64,000 nt of DNA from Motacilla alba alba (Eukaryota; Chordata; Aves; Passeriformes; Motacillidae): assembly GCF_015832195.1 (NCBI RefSeq), contig NC_052017.1, positions 77,873,801 to 77,937,800 of the forward strand, written 5' to 3'. Below, in pieces: positions 50,801 to 64,000 of the stretch (positions within the stretch are counted from its first letter, which is position 1; each line of letters begins with the position of its first letter). The notes beneath the pieces were generated by a model. It saw only the letters and a list, made by a program, of their open reading frames with translations, was not told where the DNA came from and did no database searches. The position numbers and the translations under genes are program-made.

Positions 50801-53800
50801 CTGGTTGTCTTTAAAATTAGTGCTGCTCCATCACTGCTCTTAAAAGTTGCAACAAAGCTGTAACCAGGCAAAGCTGTGTCTCCTGAATCCAGGCTGAAAC
50901 GCCAAACGGGAAACTTGGCCTTTACCATCCAGGCAACTCCACTGCTGGGCTTTAAATCTGAGAGCTCTGTGCTTGTGCCTGTGGATACACGGATGTCTTT
51001 CCCGTTCGAGCACAACCTAGGGCATTTGGAATGGAGGAAGGAGGGAGAGAGGAAACGGGCACCAGGAGAACACTGACTAGTCTTAAGAGGGAAAGTGCCC
51101 TGATACTTGCTAAAAAGCAATGTATTAACCCTGCAAAGCTATTTATGCATAAAGTCAGTCACAATTAAGCAACAAATGCCTCAACTGGAAAAAATGAGCA
51201 ACAGGAAAGATTATCATATTTGTCTTTTAGTTGTGACGTTAATTTAACTTGACTCCCAGGTTCAAAATATACTATTATTTTCGGTTGGTAGCTCATATTT
51301 CATGAACAGTTTTCCCTCCAAAGGATACCAGTAGGGGTTTAAACTTCTCATTAAAATTTTGAAAGATGTCAGAAGCTTGGCAACAGCATTACAGCCTTCT
51401 CTTGGCATGTAGGATAACCTGGAAAAGGAAGATCTTTTCCACTGTTTGACCAGCCTTATCTCAACAGTTTAACTAATTTCCTTCCTTTCTCTGAATGATT
51501 TTACAAAACTGTTTGTACAAACAAGCATCCCATATGTGAATCAATTCACCTGTCAAAGAAGAAAAGGTGAAGAGACTAAGTAATCACTTTTAGTGATATT
51601 AAAGAAAGGCCTTTGAAGAAAGATGGAGGCAATTTGGAAAAATACTTATAGAGCCAAGTAGTGAAAATTATCAAGAATAGCCCTAACTCCTTTACCTAGA
51701 GGCTGAGTGCATGGAGCAGCCAACACCAACTGATGGCAATATAGGCCTTGTATGGGACATAGGGAGCAAATATTTCAGAAGTGGATGACACTTCTCAAAA
51801 TGGCTTAAATCTTTCTAGTGATTAGAAGTGAAATTAAAAATCTTTTCAACCTATTAGGGTCTAAGATTTCCCTCAGAAAACATCTTCATCAGCAGACGTA
51901 ACAGAAAAGGCCTGAGAAACATTGGCAGGAAATGGCTCTGAATTGCCTCTGTGAAGTGTTGGCTTTATGGGCCACAAAGGCAGTCAAAAGCCTGTGACAA
52001 GACACGGGTTGATGGCTGGTGAGCAGAGAAACAGAATTGAACTGTTCTAGGGTGTGAGGAAGTGCACAGATGCCATGCAGCCTTATACTCACACCTGAAT
52101 CAATTAAACCCTTCTGGTACATCACAGTGTCTGCTTAGAGAATAAATGAGGCCAGGATGAACACATTCTGCAGGAGCTCTCATGGCCAGTGGCACCCAAT
52201 CAAACCAGGCTAGCAACTCCTAGAGGGAAATCAAAAACCTGTATTTTATTCCCATTTTTGGGAATAAAAACACTGAACAGTACAAAATACTCTCCCATAG
52301 TAAGAAATCCCTCATATTTATTTCAAGTACTAGCAAAACAAAACAAGGGCTCAGAACATGCACAAATTATATTTTCCTCAGGTTCACCTTCAGAGGTAGT
52401 ATCTAAATACTAACTTTTTATATTACAAATGTACCAAAAATGCAGTAACACAGCAGGATATCAGAGTTAGCTGTCTGCAGTCAATTTATGATATATAGTT
52501 TGTATCTTCTCTTACACCAAAATGCTTACGCCAAAAAATCCACAAGAATCCAGAGGAAGTACAGAAAGACAAATAACAGCTTTTTCAGGCTTTCTACCAT
52601 ATTGCTATTTATATCTTGCACCAACTATTTATATTATGTCATGCTACATATTCTGGCCATGCAATTTAACTAGCAAATCACAATCCAAGAAAGCTATCTG
52701 CTTTGTGACAATTTGAATAGTTAAAGCAACCAGCCTCCATAGGCATAAACACCAAAAGCAATGTAAATAAATGGGGAATGTAAAGCATGTGAAAAGTTGC
52801 AGACAAAGCAATAGACTTACTTATTAGAGCAAAGACATTCTCAAGTATTCTCAAGCTGTAACCCTATCAAAAGTGTATCTTGGAGACTGGTCTCATAATT
52901 TCACTCCATACCTTGTTCCTCCCTTCCCCAAAACAACAGGGAGAATGGGAAGAATGACATCATACATTTTGCATGCTGGAGTCCCATAGGCAGCTAAAAT
53001 ATTACACGGTAGTTTTTCTTAACTATTGCTAAAGCCACAACAACACATTCCAAAATAGTCCAAACCACTTTTCCTACTGGAACAGATTTTCCTTGCTCTG
53101 AGCTCATTTAAAAGGACTTTTGTGTTCACTTAGCACTGTGTGCAATCAAGCCAACATAAAAAGCCCAAACAGTAAGTTTTCATCTACCAGCACGGGGACA
53201 TGAGAGAAAATGGACATTTAACACTAATACCAGATAATAGGGCTGTTACATAAAATTCAATAAGCTCAGTGGGGAGTTTTTCATGCACAGTTCCTTCAAA
53301 CCTCTAATTAGCAGAAGAAACACACAGAATGTACATGCCCCCTGTGTTCTTCCTTTTATTGGAAGGAAGCACTAGGGTTGATTTCTTTTTTAATATACTG
53401 AGATCAGCATCATTTAAGACAAGTACCAAAACTCATTTGTTGAAAACCTATTGAACCCTTGTGTTGATTCTTGTGTCCATCTTTGATGTTTGTGGAGAGT
53501 TGCAGAACACAAAATAAAGAAAACTATAATGATCTTGCCACTATTTGAGTACCTTTGAATAACTTCCATGGCACAGGTAAGTGTTAATGAACATAATATT
53601 GACTCTGTGTTTTGGTGCAAAGAAGAAATTAATAATTGATCTAAATATAGCAGGTTTAGTCCAATCAAAACTGATCTCAGCAAAAAAAACCGCTCAACCA
53701 TCAAAAGCATGAAACCTGTAATTGAATTAAGCATTTAGTCTGTCCTCAGTGCATAGCTTTTTTTTTTTTCCTTCAGTGTATCTTATTGTCAGTCTAGCTT

Positions 53801-54176
53801 TTCACTTTTTAATAACAAGTTATGAATAGCAGAGCAGTGGCAGAAAGCTATATTCAAGGCAGATCATAGTTTTTTGATTGAAACTTTTCTGAATCCTCCC
53901 TTTTTTCATTCAGATACTGATCACATTCCCAGAAGACACCACATAATATTAATTTCTCATCACTGTTGATAAGGTTTGTAAGAAGTTTTGAATGAGATCT
54001 GTCGAAGTATATTAAAACTGCAGCATTTCCAAAAAAATCCCAACTGATTAACAGGAAGCTATGCATGAATAACCTGTTTATTGAATTTTAAACACTTAAA
54101 ATGTCATTTTTCCTGGACTGTTAAAATAAAATTTAAAAAATCAGAATGAAAAGGTAAGGATGGGATTACACAAAAC

Positions 54177-54198
54177 TCTAACTCTAGTTAGAGTTAGA
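54177..54198. repeat. Short palindrome (10-bp arms)
   Basis: TCTAACTCTA and its exact reverse complement TAGAGTTAGA, separated by GT. No T run follows that would suggest a terminator. Confidence 0.85.
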
Positions 54199-56791
54199 CT
54201 CAGATCTGTGATGTGCAGTTTTTTAAACTTTTACTCTTTTGTGACCTTTTAGTGCAGTTAAGGTCTGTGGACATCCGGATCTCCTTCACAGAATTCCATG
54301 ACAAGGTTATGCATGGGAATCTCAGATTCTCAGCACTAAAATGGAGGGAAAAAAAAAATGCTCCTGGCAGGCAAGAAACAGAGACACATCAATTCCAGCC
54401 AGCTGCTGTGTAGCATAAAACAAGCCTTTTGGGATTACAGGGTTTATGATTATATGGCTACAGGTGCTTAGCTGTGGTGGTACTAGACCAAACAGACAGT
54501 AGTGACAACAGTAGAAAAGTAGACAATATCACAGATAAGAAACATTCCAGCACACTGGGGGAAGATGGAGGGACAGCACTTTAATAGGAGAAAAACCTAT
54601 AGGCATAATATCAGGAGCACTACAATGAAGGCACTGGCCTCCACTTCTGACACTGGAGACACTGGGGTAAAGCCCTAAGAAAGGTCCTGAGGGAGCAGAG
54701 AGTAATGCTAAGGCAAGAGCAAGATAAAAATATTCTCTTAATGTGTTGTTTTAATTGCTCTCTACCTTTTGCACCTTTGTCCACACACCCAATCCCCATA
54801 CTTTTCACTGCCAATTTGGTTTTTAACTGACCATTGCCACCTAAGGTAAGGGTCTACACACTTCCATTTACCCATTCCATGAGGCTTTTGACAGACTCTT
54901 GGAGATTTATCTCCCCAAATCTCCCTTTTCCAGCCAGCCCCTGCAAGCCCCAGCAAGTATTAACCTAATGGACAATTCCATGTTCGTATCCACTTAGCTG
55001 GGAGTGTGCTGCTGCCTTTGAAACATCCCACATTTCACATCAACCTGGAACATCTGTCTTGCTGTTGATGGCAGACCTTCATTAGTTTTGGACACACCCC
55101 ATCCTGGTATTTTTAAAGATAAACTCATTTGATATCAAGAGCTCCACTTAAAATTGAATTCAGGAACCAGGAAATTCCAACAGAAACCTAATTCTGAGCA
55201 TGAGCAGCAGAACAGACAAAGGTATCATTCATTTTGTTTGTATTCATGGGATGAGATTAGACAAGCTATTTTTGCCATGACTTTACAAAAAAACCAACCA
55301 CTGGTTGTTCAAACAATGCACCAGCAATGGCAGCACACTTTGAATCCTTCCATTTTATCATACAAATCAGAGCAGACCAGGTACTTACTGACAAGAATTC
55401 CAAATTTAATTAAGCATAAAGTTCATGCTTCCTTACTCATCACAGGCCCTGAAAAGGATTACTGGGTTGTTGTTTTTTTTTCATACAACCATATTTTCTT
55501 AAGCCAAGAAAAGCACCAGAGCAGTATCTTACTGTGCGTATCAGGAGTCATCTGATCAGGGGTTGTAAGGATAACCTGGCTGGAAAACTGGTGGTCTTGT
55601 CAAGATATGCAGTTACTTAACAGGAGATATTCATATCAATCACTGACTTATTTGGGTAACTCCTTCACTTGTTAACAAAGAAACAGATCCTATAGATTAC
55701 AATACATAAAAATTCACTTTTAATTTCTCTTTGAAGAGACTAAATGAAATACAACCTGCATTAGAGAAAGACAGTTGATGAAAAGCATGAAAAAATACTT
55801 AAGAAAATACATATTCATCAAGAGAACATGCACTATTGTATCTAAGATTGTAATATTTTACAATTTATTTTACTCACTAAAAATAACTCCTTCAAAAGAT
55901 CAAACCAACATTAACAAATATCTATTAATTGAAATTGAAACTACAAGATAAAACTAAAATTTCTAGCTGAGTTATTAGCAGTGTAAATAAAAGCAACACT
56001 TTTTCATCTAAAAATGTTTATTTCTCAAAAATAGAAAGGACTCAGGTGTTTCCAAGCCTTACCATCTCATGAACTTTATGTTCCAGCCCCAAGAGGAAAA
56101 CAAAGATCAGTAATGGAAAGAGTAACAGAAGAAGTTTTCTTCCAGTACAAACATCGTCAAGACTACAGCTCTAAAATTCGGCATGCTCTTGGTTAGTGTT
56201 ATCAGTTTGAATGTTACACTAAAATGAGATTAAAAAAAAAAAAAAAAGCACGCAAAATTTAGGCTTGGAATGATTCCTGAGCTGAAGAGAAACCATAGGA
56301 ATAGCACCTCAGATCTCTTACAGCCAAAGCAGAGCCCTGTTTCTAACACAGATTGCTAATGAATGTTGACAGCCAGCATGCAGGCATGACAAGGTAAAGC
56401 AGTGGGAATGTTTTGAACACTGCTTTTCCACTAAGGGCACATGTGTGTGTTTTAGTTAATGTAGCATTCACTTTACTATTATCAGAAGCATCTGTCCTAG
56501 AATCAGTTGGCAATTAATGGAAACTCAAATTCAAACCCTACCAGAAGTTGCACAATTGCTTCATGTTTTATTTCCACAACAAAATAAACCTGCAGTTGAC
56601 TTTTGTTACAAGTTTAACACAGTAATTTTAGAGACAAATGTAAACAGCATTAATATTGCTTCAAAATATATATTTTCTCTTTGAAACAATATGTGCCTGC
56701 CTTTCTGCAGTAAATAGGCATAGGCAAAAATACTTCCATTTAGCAAAATGGTTGTAAAGTTGATCTTAATTTGCTTTTCCCCTGTCTTTCT

Positions 56792-56805
56792 ACACACACA
56801 CACAC
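56792..56805. repeat. (AC)7 microsatellite
   Basis: Seven AC dinucleotides followed by GCATATAAGTATATATGATA. Confidence 0.9.
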
Positions 56806-59800
56806 GCATATAAGTATATATGATACTGCATTGCATTATGTCCTCTGACTATTTTCCACAGGATGTTCATCAGACCAGCCATGGGTGAAAATAATTCCTT
56901 TACAAAATATTTATTCAACATTTTGCCTTTTTCTTGCTGCTCTATGTACTGCCTTGGGCATATTTCCTGCAGGGTAAGGTTATTTAAATTTTTTTCAGTA
57001 GCAGAATAAAATACTATTACTCAAAAAGAGAAATAGAACTAAAACTAATCCTACTACTAGAACATAGGTGGCTCATGAGAACTAATTTGTATCCATACCC
57101 TACAGTGGAATTATCCCCACCTACCAGAGGTAAAGACAAGGCACAACCATATCAACACTGTAAGCACCAGCTAGCTCTCCGGGCTCGTGTTCTCACCATT
57201 GTGCTTCATACAGTGTAGTAATTCAAAGCCTAGTGAACTGTGTTGTGAATATATGAAATATTATGCCTCCAATTTTGCAAGTCTCTGCTCTTGACTCAGA
57301 CTCCGTGTTCATAGCACTCTTAAAGGCCTTATACCTTAGCCAAGTTGGGATTTTTTTAAGCTCCCAGGATGAGCAGCAGAATACTCAACATGAAGGTAGC
57401 CTCCTATTAAATATCAAATAATTTCTGCATAGTGAGAAGATGTTAAACTTTAAGAAAAGAGAGGATATAATTGTTTAGTCTTCATCAAAGAACTTTTAGC
57501 TCATTTCCCCACCTCCAGATCTGCTCAATACAGATATCCAAAATGGAAAATTGCAGTTCAAACCCTTAAAGCTTAGCAAAAATACTACATAAAACTTATA
57601 GAAAAAAAACTTACAATGAGAAGTACTGAGTGTTATGGATTATGTTATCACCTAAGCTAATGACATGTCTATAACATTACCTTTCAAACACTCAAAAGTA
57701 CACATGTAAATGATTTAAAACCTTGCCAATGAATTACAAGTCTTTTTCATGGTTTTGATGAGCAGAGTACACAGCTGCCAGAAGGCTGGAAAGTAACCTG
57801 AAAAAAAGGAGTTTGCTGCCAAATTGTTTCAGCAGTACTGATGAGATCCAGTTTTGGGGATGGGTTGGGGATTCTCACCATCTCCATCTTAGGCCTTTTG
57901 AGTGCAACACCACCATCTTTTTAGAAAATTGCAGATTTGTGGCATCTTTTCCCCTTACCATACAACAGAATTTCTGGCTAAATGAATGCAGTAACTGCAA
58001 ACTCCAAATGTACCAGCTTACACAAGAGCCCATTCTGATGGGAATGATACACATTCATATGAAATAGAAAACTACATAATTCAAACCACATTTTTAACTG
58101 TTAAGCATTTCTTCACCAAAATATTCATTATTCTCCATGTGTGTGTTTGTATGTGCATATAAAAAACCCAGTTGTTGGCCCAGCTCCTGCAGCTGAGCTC
58201 TCCAAATAGTATATGAATGTGTGGGTGGGCACTGCAGACCAGGAGAAAACTTTGCAGTGAAAGGTAAAAGAACCAATTCCTGGACAATTTACAATTAATG
58301 TAGGTACTGCCTGGTGTTAACCTGTAACCAAGAGCTGATGCTAAACATCTACATGAATGGGAGTAAGTTTTAAATGTTTTATAGCAGCAGTTAATTAATG
58401 ATTAATAAAATCATCTTTATGAGATGTACATAAAATATCAGGTGCTTTCCAGACAAAGAGAAATTTTCCAGGTTTAGAAAGTTTCCAGCTGAGAGACCGT
58501 TGCTTTAATCTTTCATGGTATGATTGGGAATATACAGAGAATATCTCCAAAAGAATAATACATATTTCTTTGAAAGAGAAAAGCACATTTTCTGGATATG
58601 AGGCAAGGTATATGCTGGAATAGTGTGCCAGTATAGTCAGTTCTAAGATTTAAAATAGAGGGAGGGACTCATCATGCCTCTGAAGCAACTGATTCCCAGA
58701 GCAGAAAAACAGTCATGCTTCACATGCCTTGGAAAGAAATTCACAGGAAAAAAAAAACAAACACATGGCCAGGGAAGTCAAGGGATTGCTCAGCATGCTT
58801 CACGTTTTTAATTGACTGCTTTACATGCAAAATCTCTTGCAACCCCAAATCATGTGCTCATATATGCCATATGTTCATACATCCTAAACCATCTCTTTGC
58901 CAAAGACCTGCAACAACAGTTAAAGTCCCTCCCCTTGCAATATGGTCCCAAATGCAGATACCCTCCTACAAAAATGAGGAGGGGAATAAGGCACCCACTA
59001 TCAGAGTGAGGACTTGAGCTCAGTGCACTCAAAAAAGGAAACTTCAACACCTGTTTTCACAAAAAAAAAAAAGGTTCAGCCCACCAGATCATAGATCAAC
59101 CTTCATATATCCTCTTATGACTGTGCCACCATACCTTCGAAAATCCAAGACACTCAGAATCAGGGTGCCAGGAAGAGAGACGGAGCCTGAATATGAAAGC
59201 ACAATGTTGGATTTAGGTTGAGGACATGGTCAGGAGGAGGCATGATTCAGGCATCTCTGTAAAGAGTGAACACCACCATTGCCTAATGTGTACCCAGAGG
59301 AGTCTGCATCCTGTCTACACCCAATCTTCTTTTGGGATATAAGTGTTTTTAAAGGTTGACACAAAAGTCTGGGATAAGAGTTTTAGTGCAGACATCCCAT
59401 TGTGTTAAGTTAGGAATTCAACACTATCTATCTGCCAAGAAGTGAAGGCTCATCACGATGGCTTTTTGCCAAGGTTGGGTAGTCACAGAATCACAAAAGA
59501 GCTTTAACAGGAATGAAATAATCACAGTAAAAAAGAAGACAGTAACTTATCAATCTGGTCTTTAAACTGCTGGGGTAATATACTCTTTAAACACAGATGA
59601 AACTGGGTATGCAGCTCCCAGTCTGTTTGCTTTTGTTTTGTTTCTCTTTTTTTTTGCTGGATTTAGTGAGACTTGCTGCAGCCTTAAAAGACTCTTCTCA
59701 CCCTTATTACTGAAATAATCAGGGTGCAGTTCATCCAGCAAGTTCAGACAGTTTTTAAAAGCATACTAGTGTTTCAGGGACAGAGCACAAACCAATTAAA

Positions 59801-62800
59801 TAGAACTCCATAATGAAGAAAAGCAACTTGCAACTTTAACTCTAGACTGACTACTAGTATCCATAATGTACTCTATATCCATCATGTTCTAATGTCCAAT
59901 GATGTACTCTAAAAGCATTAAAAAATACTGCAATGCATTAAATTGTACACTTGAGAGGTGGCAGGCCACTACATTACTGATGTAATTTTGGCCATATGCC
60001 AAATTACATCAAAGGAAATAAAGTCCATTATTTCACATTTTTTGCTAGAGAAAGGAGTGTTTTGGGTATAATAGAAAGCAACAGAACCCTCTTCTCAGGC
60101 AGGCAGAAGTATGAAACCCTAACTTTGTACTTCACTGCCAATGAGTTATCTTTCCAGTTATCTTCAGCAGAATGGTGGTTGATATAGACGTATCAGACTT
60201 GAGTGAACCCATCTTAGCCTGTTGGCATGCATTGAGTAGCTATCAGCAAACTTTTAAAAGTATTAATAATGCCTTCTACCAACAGTCATTAAATCAGTAC
60301 TAGGCCTTCCTCAAGAGCACCCTGATCCCCAGAAACTGCCAAGTAGGGAGCTTTTCATTGTGCGTCACACTGATTGTATCTAATGCAAAAACATGGAATT
60401 GTGAACCTGAATCCTTTATAATGGTTCAGCTGAGCATTTTTTATGGACTAGGGGATGAACAAAGTCCATATGCATAAACTAAAAAAATCCCTTCCGTTCT
60501 TTTTTACCATCAGGTTGAATTTTACAGCCTTATTTAGATTTATGAATAGTCATTTCTATATTTATAACTATTATAAAAACTGAGCAGCTTATTGTTTTTG
60601 TAAACCTAACCTCTAACTTAGGCCAGGAAAATAAAACTCAAAGCTTTCTAAAAAAGGAACATTGTTCTTACACTGACAGAAAAGAGAGAAAAGTAAAAAT
60701 TTCTAAAATGAGTTGGGCTTTCCTGGTCAAGGGGAAGTAGTGTCATGAAAAGAGAAAGCATGGTTCACAGTCAAGTTTGCACCCTGACCTTCTCTGAGAC
60801 TTCTAAGCCCTCAGGTCCTTCTTTCTACTTAGCTCACTCTAAGGGTCATAACCATAGCACAGAAGTAATTATGTTCACCTCCTCCCCCTCCATGTCTTTA
60901 TGGGAAAGATAATTTATCACTAGTAACTATGACAAATGTAAGAACTTACCACCCTGGCAAACAGTCTATTTGTGGTTACTTGCAAGACTTAGGAAAAGGG
61001 GAAAGTGGATACTCTTGGTATGCAAGTGCTAGACTGAACAGAAGGCTTGCTGGAAAGACAGCAAACAGCTTAATACACATAATTTTATGAGTACAGCACA
61101 CACCCCATGTCCAAGGCAGAAAAAATTTTCTTCCTTTCCCACTAGCTGGTACAGTGAGAGCATTGCAATAAACGCTTCCTATATTTAAATGACAAAAGCT
61201 CCAGCTGCTATGCTATCTAGTATTCCAAAAGTTAAAAAAATAGGAGCCATAAAGGTATGTCAGTCCTACAATTGAAATAGGATCCTGTTATGCTGAAAAC
61301 AGTGCTAATAGTTTGTCCTATAAATCATAAAATTACTGCACTGAAGCCTACTCAGAATCCTTTGATAGCCATGAGAAAACCCAGCAGTCTGGTTCAGACA
61401 GCAGTTATTTGCAGTAGCGTAGGGATAGAAAAAAGTTCTCTGAAAAGGCATCACATTGGTTTTCTCAGTAAAATCCAGCTACTAAAACATAAAATATACT
61501 ATAAAAACTGCAACTGCAATGTTTAATCTCTGAATTTTAGGGAAGAAATTTATAAACTTTTCTAAACCCCTGAAATTCAAAACTTAACTTGAAAGGCTTC
61601 CAAGACCTCTGTCCTTTCAGGGTACCTCTCTCTACTAAAGCTATACATCATATATTCTAAACACTGCCGTTGCACTGCAATGAAGCTACTGCACACTAGT
61701 GGCCTGAAGGGACACTGCCACATTTCAGTCATTCTGCTTTTCTCAGAAGAGATTGGGCTTACCTCCAGTATGGTCATACCACTGCCTAGATCCAGAGCTA
61801 ACAATAGCTGACTCTTCTGACAGTATCTGGAAGTCTGATGGTCAGGATTCTGCCTGAACAAACCAGAAAAGGCTGGAATTCAAAACTGAAAGGTAAATGC
61901 TCAGACAGGGCATAAGACTAAGCAAAAAAAGCAAATATTTAGGAAACAAAAGCAAACAGGAAAAAAAATCCCAGTCAAAGCAGTGGGTACATGCAAAAGA
62001 GAAAGGAAGAAAAGGGGAAAGAAAGAAAGGGAGAAATGAAAATGCTGGATTATTTGAACTACTGGTGACAGTTTTAGTAGGGGACAGCAAATAGGCATTA
62101 TCCCTTTCTCCTAAAATTCAGATTCTACTTACAGCCCCCCATGCGTGTACGCTGAAAGAAAAATGGTCAGGAGAATGCAAAGAAGGTTCCAATGCACGTG
62201 CCACCTCCCAAGGACTTTTAAAAAATCAAACCTAACCAAATTTGAAACTGCAGGTCATCAGTCTAGACCTTTCAAGAGTCAGAAGTCATCAAGCTTTTTG
62301 TTTAAAATGGTCCTGGTTTTCTTAACAGCAACAGAGGAGCATTTACAACATGAAGTAACAGCAGACGCCTCTTAGCTACACTATGCAATCAACTCACCAG
62401 GGTGTTTCCATCTCCCCATACAGTTCATGTCAGAACCCTGCAATATCCCCAGCTGCAAACTGTAATAATGATGAATGAGTTATGCAGCTGATACAGAAAA
62501 TCAGAGTGCAGTTTGCCCTACTTCATCATTCCTCAGATATTTAGCATAGCTTTCACCTCCTTACCTTAGAATCCATAGAAAGGCAGATGGATAAGTTTTT
62601 CCATGCTTTGATGGAAGAAAAGGACTGTTAGCTCTTTGCCTTTATTTATTAGTTATTTCAATAGTTTTTCAGCGAAGAGAGAAAAAATTACTAAAAGCAA
62701 AAGGAAACCATCTCCCCAAAAGGCAAACCACTGCAATATTTCCAAATCAGAAGGCACAATATGATCAGGCCACTTAAATTATGGTGTGGATTTCACCCTC

Positions 62801-63540
62801 ACCTATGGATTTTTTGACATATAGGTCAGTCTTCTAGTAATGAGGTGATTGGTATTTGTATTTATGTATCAAAAATTTGGACAATAATTTTTCAACACTA
62901 GCAAGTTTTCTTGTGGTTTTGCCATGTTAGAAAGATCACTTCATTGCTTCTTTTGGCATTACTAAATGTGGTTTTGGAATGAGGAATGCAAAATGGACAT
63001 TTTTTAATCAGAAACATACTTCAATAACGACATTAGTATTTGATATTTTAAAGCAGTCTGCTTTAGACAAAGCAATACCTATCAGCTGTCCATCTGCCTT
63101 GGAGCTCAGTGGATCTCTGGTGTGGGTCCCATGCTGCAGAAAGCAACATGCAGCAGGAACAGAAAAGCCAGAGGGTTCACATCTTTAGTAAACCAAGACT
63201 CCGGGAGATTGAGACCTATTCTTCTCCTTAAAGGATGAATGTATATATAAATCTCAGTGTTTCCATAAAACATTATAGTTTGAGAACAACAGAGCAAACA
63301 CAGGGCAGTTGCAGGGATTTGATTGTGTTTGCTTTCTGTAGAAATGTGAAATCACAATAATTTTCTTTTACAAGAGCTTTTGTAACATGCACATGTGCCC
63401 TGCTGAATTGGCAGTGGTACTGCCTGGAAAACATATGTAATTCAATTGATGTAGGAAAAGAAGAAAGACAGTCCATTCTCTATTGTTCCTAAAAAAATAA
63501 ATACTTATGTATCCAAAAAAAAAAAAAAGGAGCCAATTGA

Positions 63541-64000
63541 TGCAGCTCTTATTAAACCAGAGGGACAGGATAAAAGGGAGCATCCTCCCATCTTGTGCTG
63601 CCAGAGCAGACCAGGGGGCACAGTGAAAACATCACAGAAGTCCTTGAGGAGCTAGTGGAATTACTTGATGGGGGCTGAGGAGGAGGTTCTGGAGGGGGCT
63701 GCTGGAGGTTTTCCACTGCAAAACCAGCTCCTGAAGGGGCCATTTCACGGCCCATCAGGTGGATGGAAATCCTGCTTCAGCCTTACAGAACAGATGCAAG
63801 CCCCTCCAGAGATGAGGCCCACCAACCCCTGGATGTGCCGAGGGCTGTGGCGCCTTTTCAGCTGGGTAGCAACGGCAAGACCAAGGGAATGCCTTCTTGA
63901 ATGTCCCTTCTTGAATGCTCCTTCCTGAGGATCACTGCAGAGCTTGTTGTCCTCATCCCCCGTGGAGCCACAGGCAGCAGCCATAAGAAATGAGATCCAG
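63541..64000. other. GC-rich block at right edge, probably repeat-derived
   Basis: Composition changes abruptly to GC-rich after an A14 run at 63517-63530. It contains GGATAAAAGGG, a TATA-like string, followed by CCATCTTGTGCTGCCAGAGC. That resembles CATCTTGTGCTGCTGGAGCAG inside the LTR at 30676-31797 (near 31472). An 87-codon plus-strand open frame lies at 63665-63928 with no known domain. I suspect part of an LTR or other retroelement cut by the window edge, but cannot place it in a family. Confidence 0.35.

Larger units (their letters stand above)
50801..63540. other. Gene-free unique DNA
   Basis: Nearly 13 kb of AT-rich DNA. Open frames are up to about 130 codons (longest 55154-55555, plus) and have no recognised domain or intron signals. 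It holds a 22-bp palindrome at 54177-54198, a CA microsatellite near 56792, an A/G-rich patch at about 61960-62040 and A runs at 56230-56247 and 63517-63530. I see no exon or repeat family. Confidence 0.5.

Noticed and set aside
55154..55555. 133-codon plus-strand open frame
   Set aside because: Longest frame in its 13-kb region, but with no recognisable domain, no flanking exon signals and an AT-rich composition consistent with chance.
59480..59500. CACAGAATCACAAAAG resembling a CR1 3' terminus
   Set aside because: Only a few bases match and the adjoining sequence does not continue as CR1. The same holds for ACAGAATCACAG near 22000.
1..64000. CRISPR arrays, operons, tRNA or rRNA genes
   Set aside because: The window is vertebrate nuclear DNA. 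No regularly spaced repeats of CRISPR type and no cloverleaf or rRNA sequence were noticed by eye. A tRNAscan and Rfam run would settle small RNAs.

Overview
This is vertebrate nuclear DNA, most likely from a songbird. It has no dense coding, no operons and no bacterial signals. The interspersed repeats point to birds: four 3'-truncated CR1 LINE copies with the typical avian 3' end, and three solo ERV LTRs. One LTR (30676-31797) reads like a passerine TguLTR5-type element.

Only one gene is supported, at the left edge and on the minus strand. At 3572 an ATG in a strong Kozak context opens a 37-nt coding exon for MGANNGKQYGSE plus the first base of a Gly codon. It is followed directly by a consensus splice donor. 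This is the N-terminus and first exon boundary of FBXL7, an F-box/leucine-rich-repeat substrate receptor of SCF ubiquitin ligases. The exon lies in a CpG island (about 3378-4655) that should be its promoter and 5' leader. Positions 1-3535 are the start of FBXL7 intron 1.

From about 4.7 kb to the right edge (some 59 kb) I see no gene. This is the 5' flank of FBXL7 and it looks like a gene desert: AT-rich unique DNA with scattered repeats. The repeats are an AT-rich minisatellite (6055-6185), several A-rich/CAAA tracts (3791, 7441, 21790, 43769, and the reverse complement at 36796), an old ERVL-like solo LTR (12435-12840), CR1 copies (16909-17676, 24725-24857, 44129-44492, 45928-46275), a 29-bp tandem repeat (28203-28288), and two opposed solo LTRs at 30.7-34.0 kb. 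One of these has a perfect 6-bp target-site duplication. A G-rich quadruplex-type tract (43262-43306), an orphan GC-rich island (about 50590-50800) and a GC-rich probably repeat-derived block at the right end (63541-64000) complete the list.

I found no clear previously undescribed system. The items most worth checking are the orphan GC island, the overlapping upstream AUG and U-rich tract in the FBXL7 leader, the recent LTR insertions, and the recurrent A/CAAA tracts. All calls were made by eye, without database searches.
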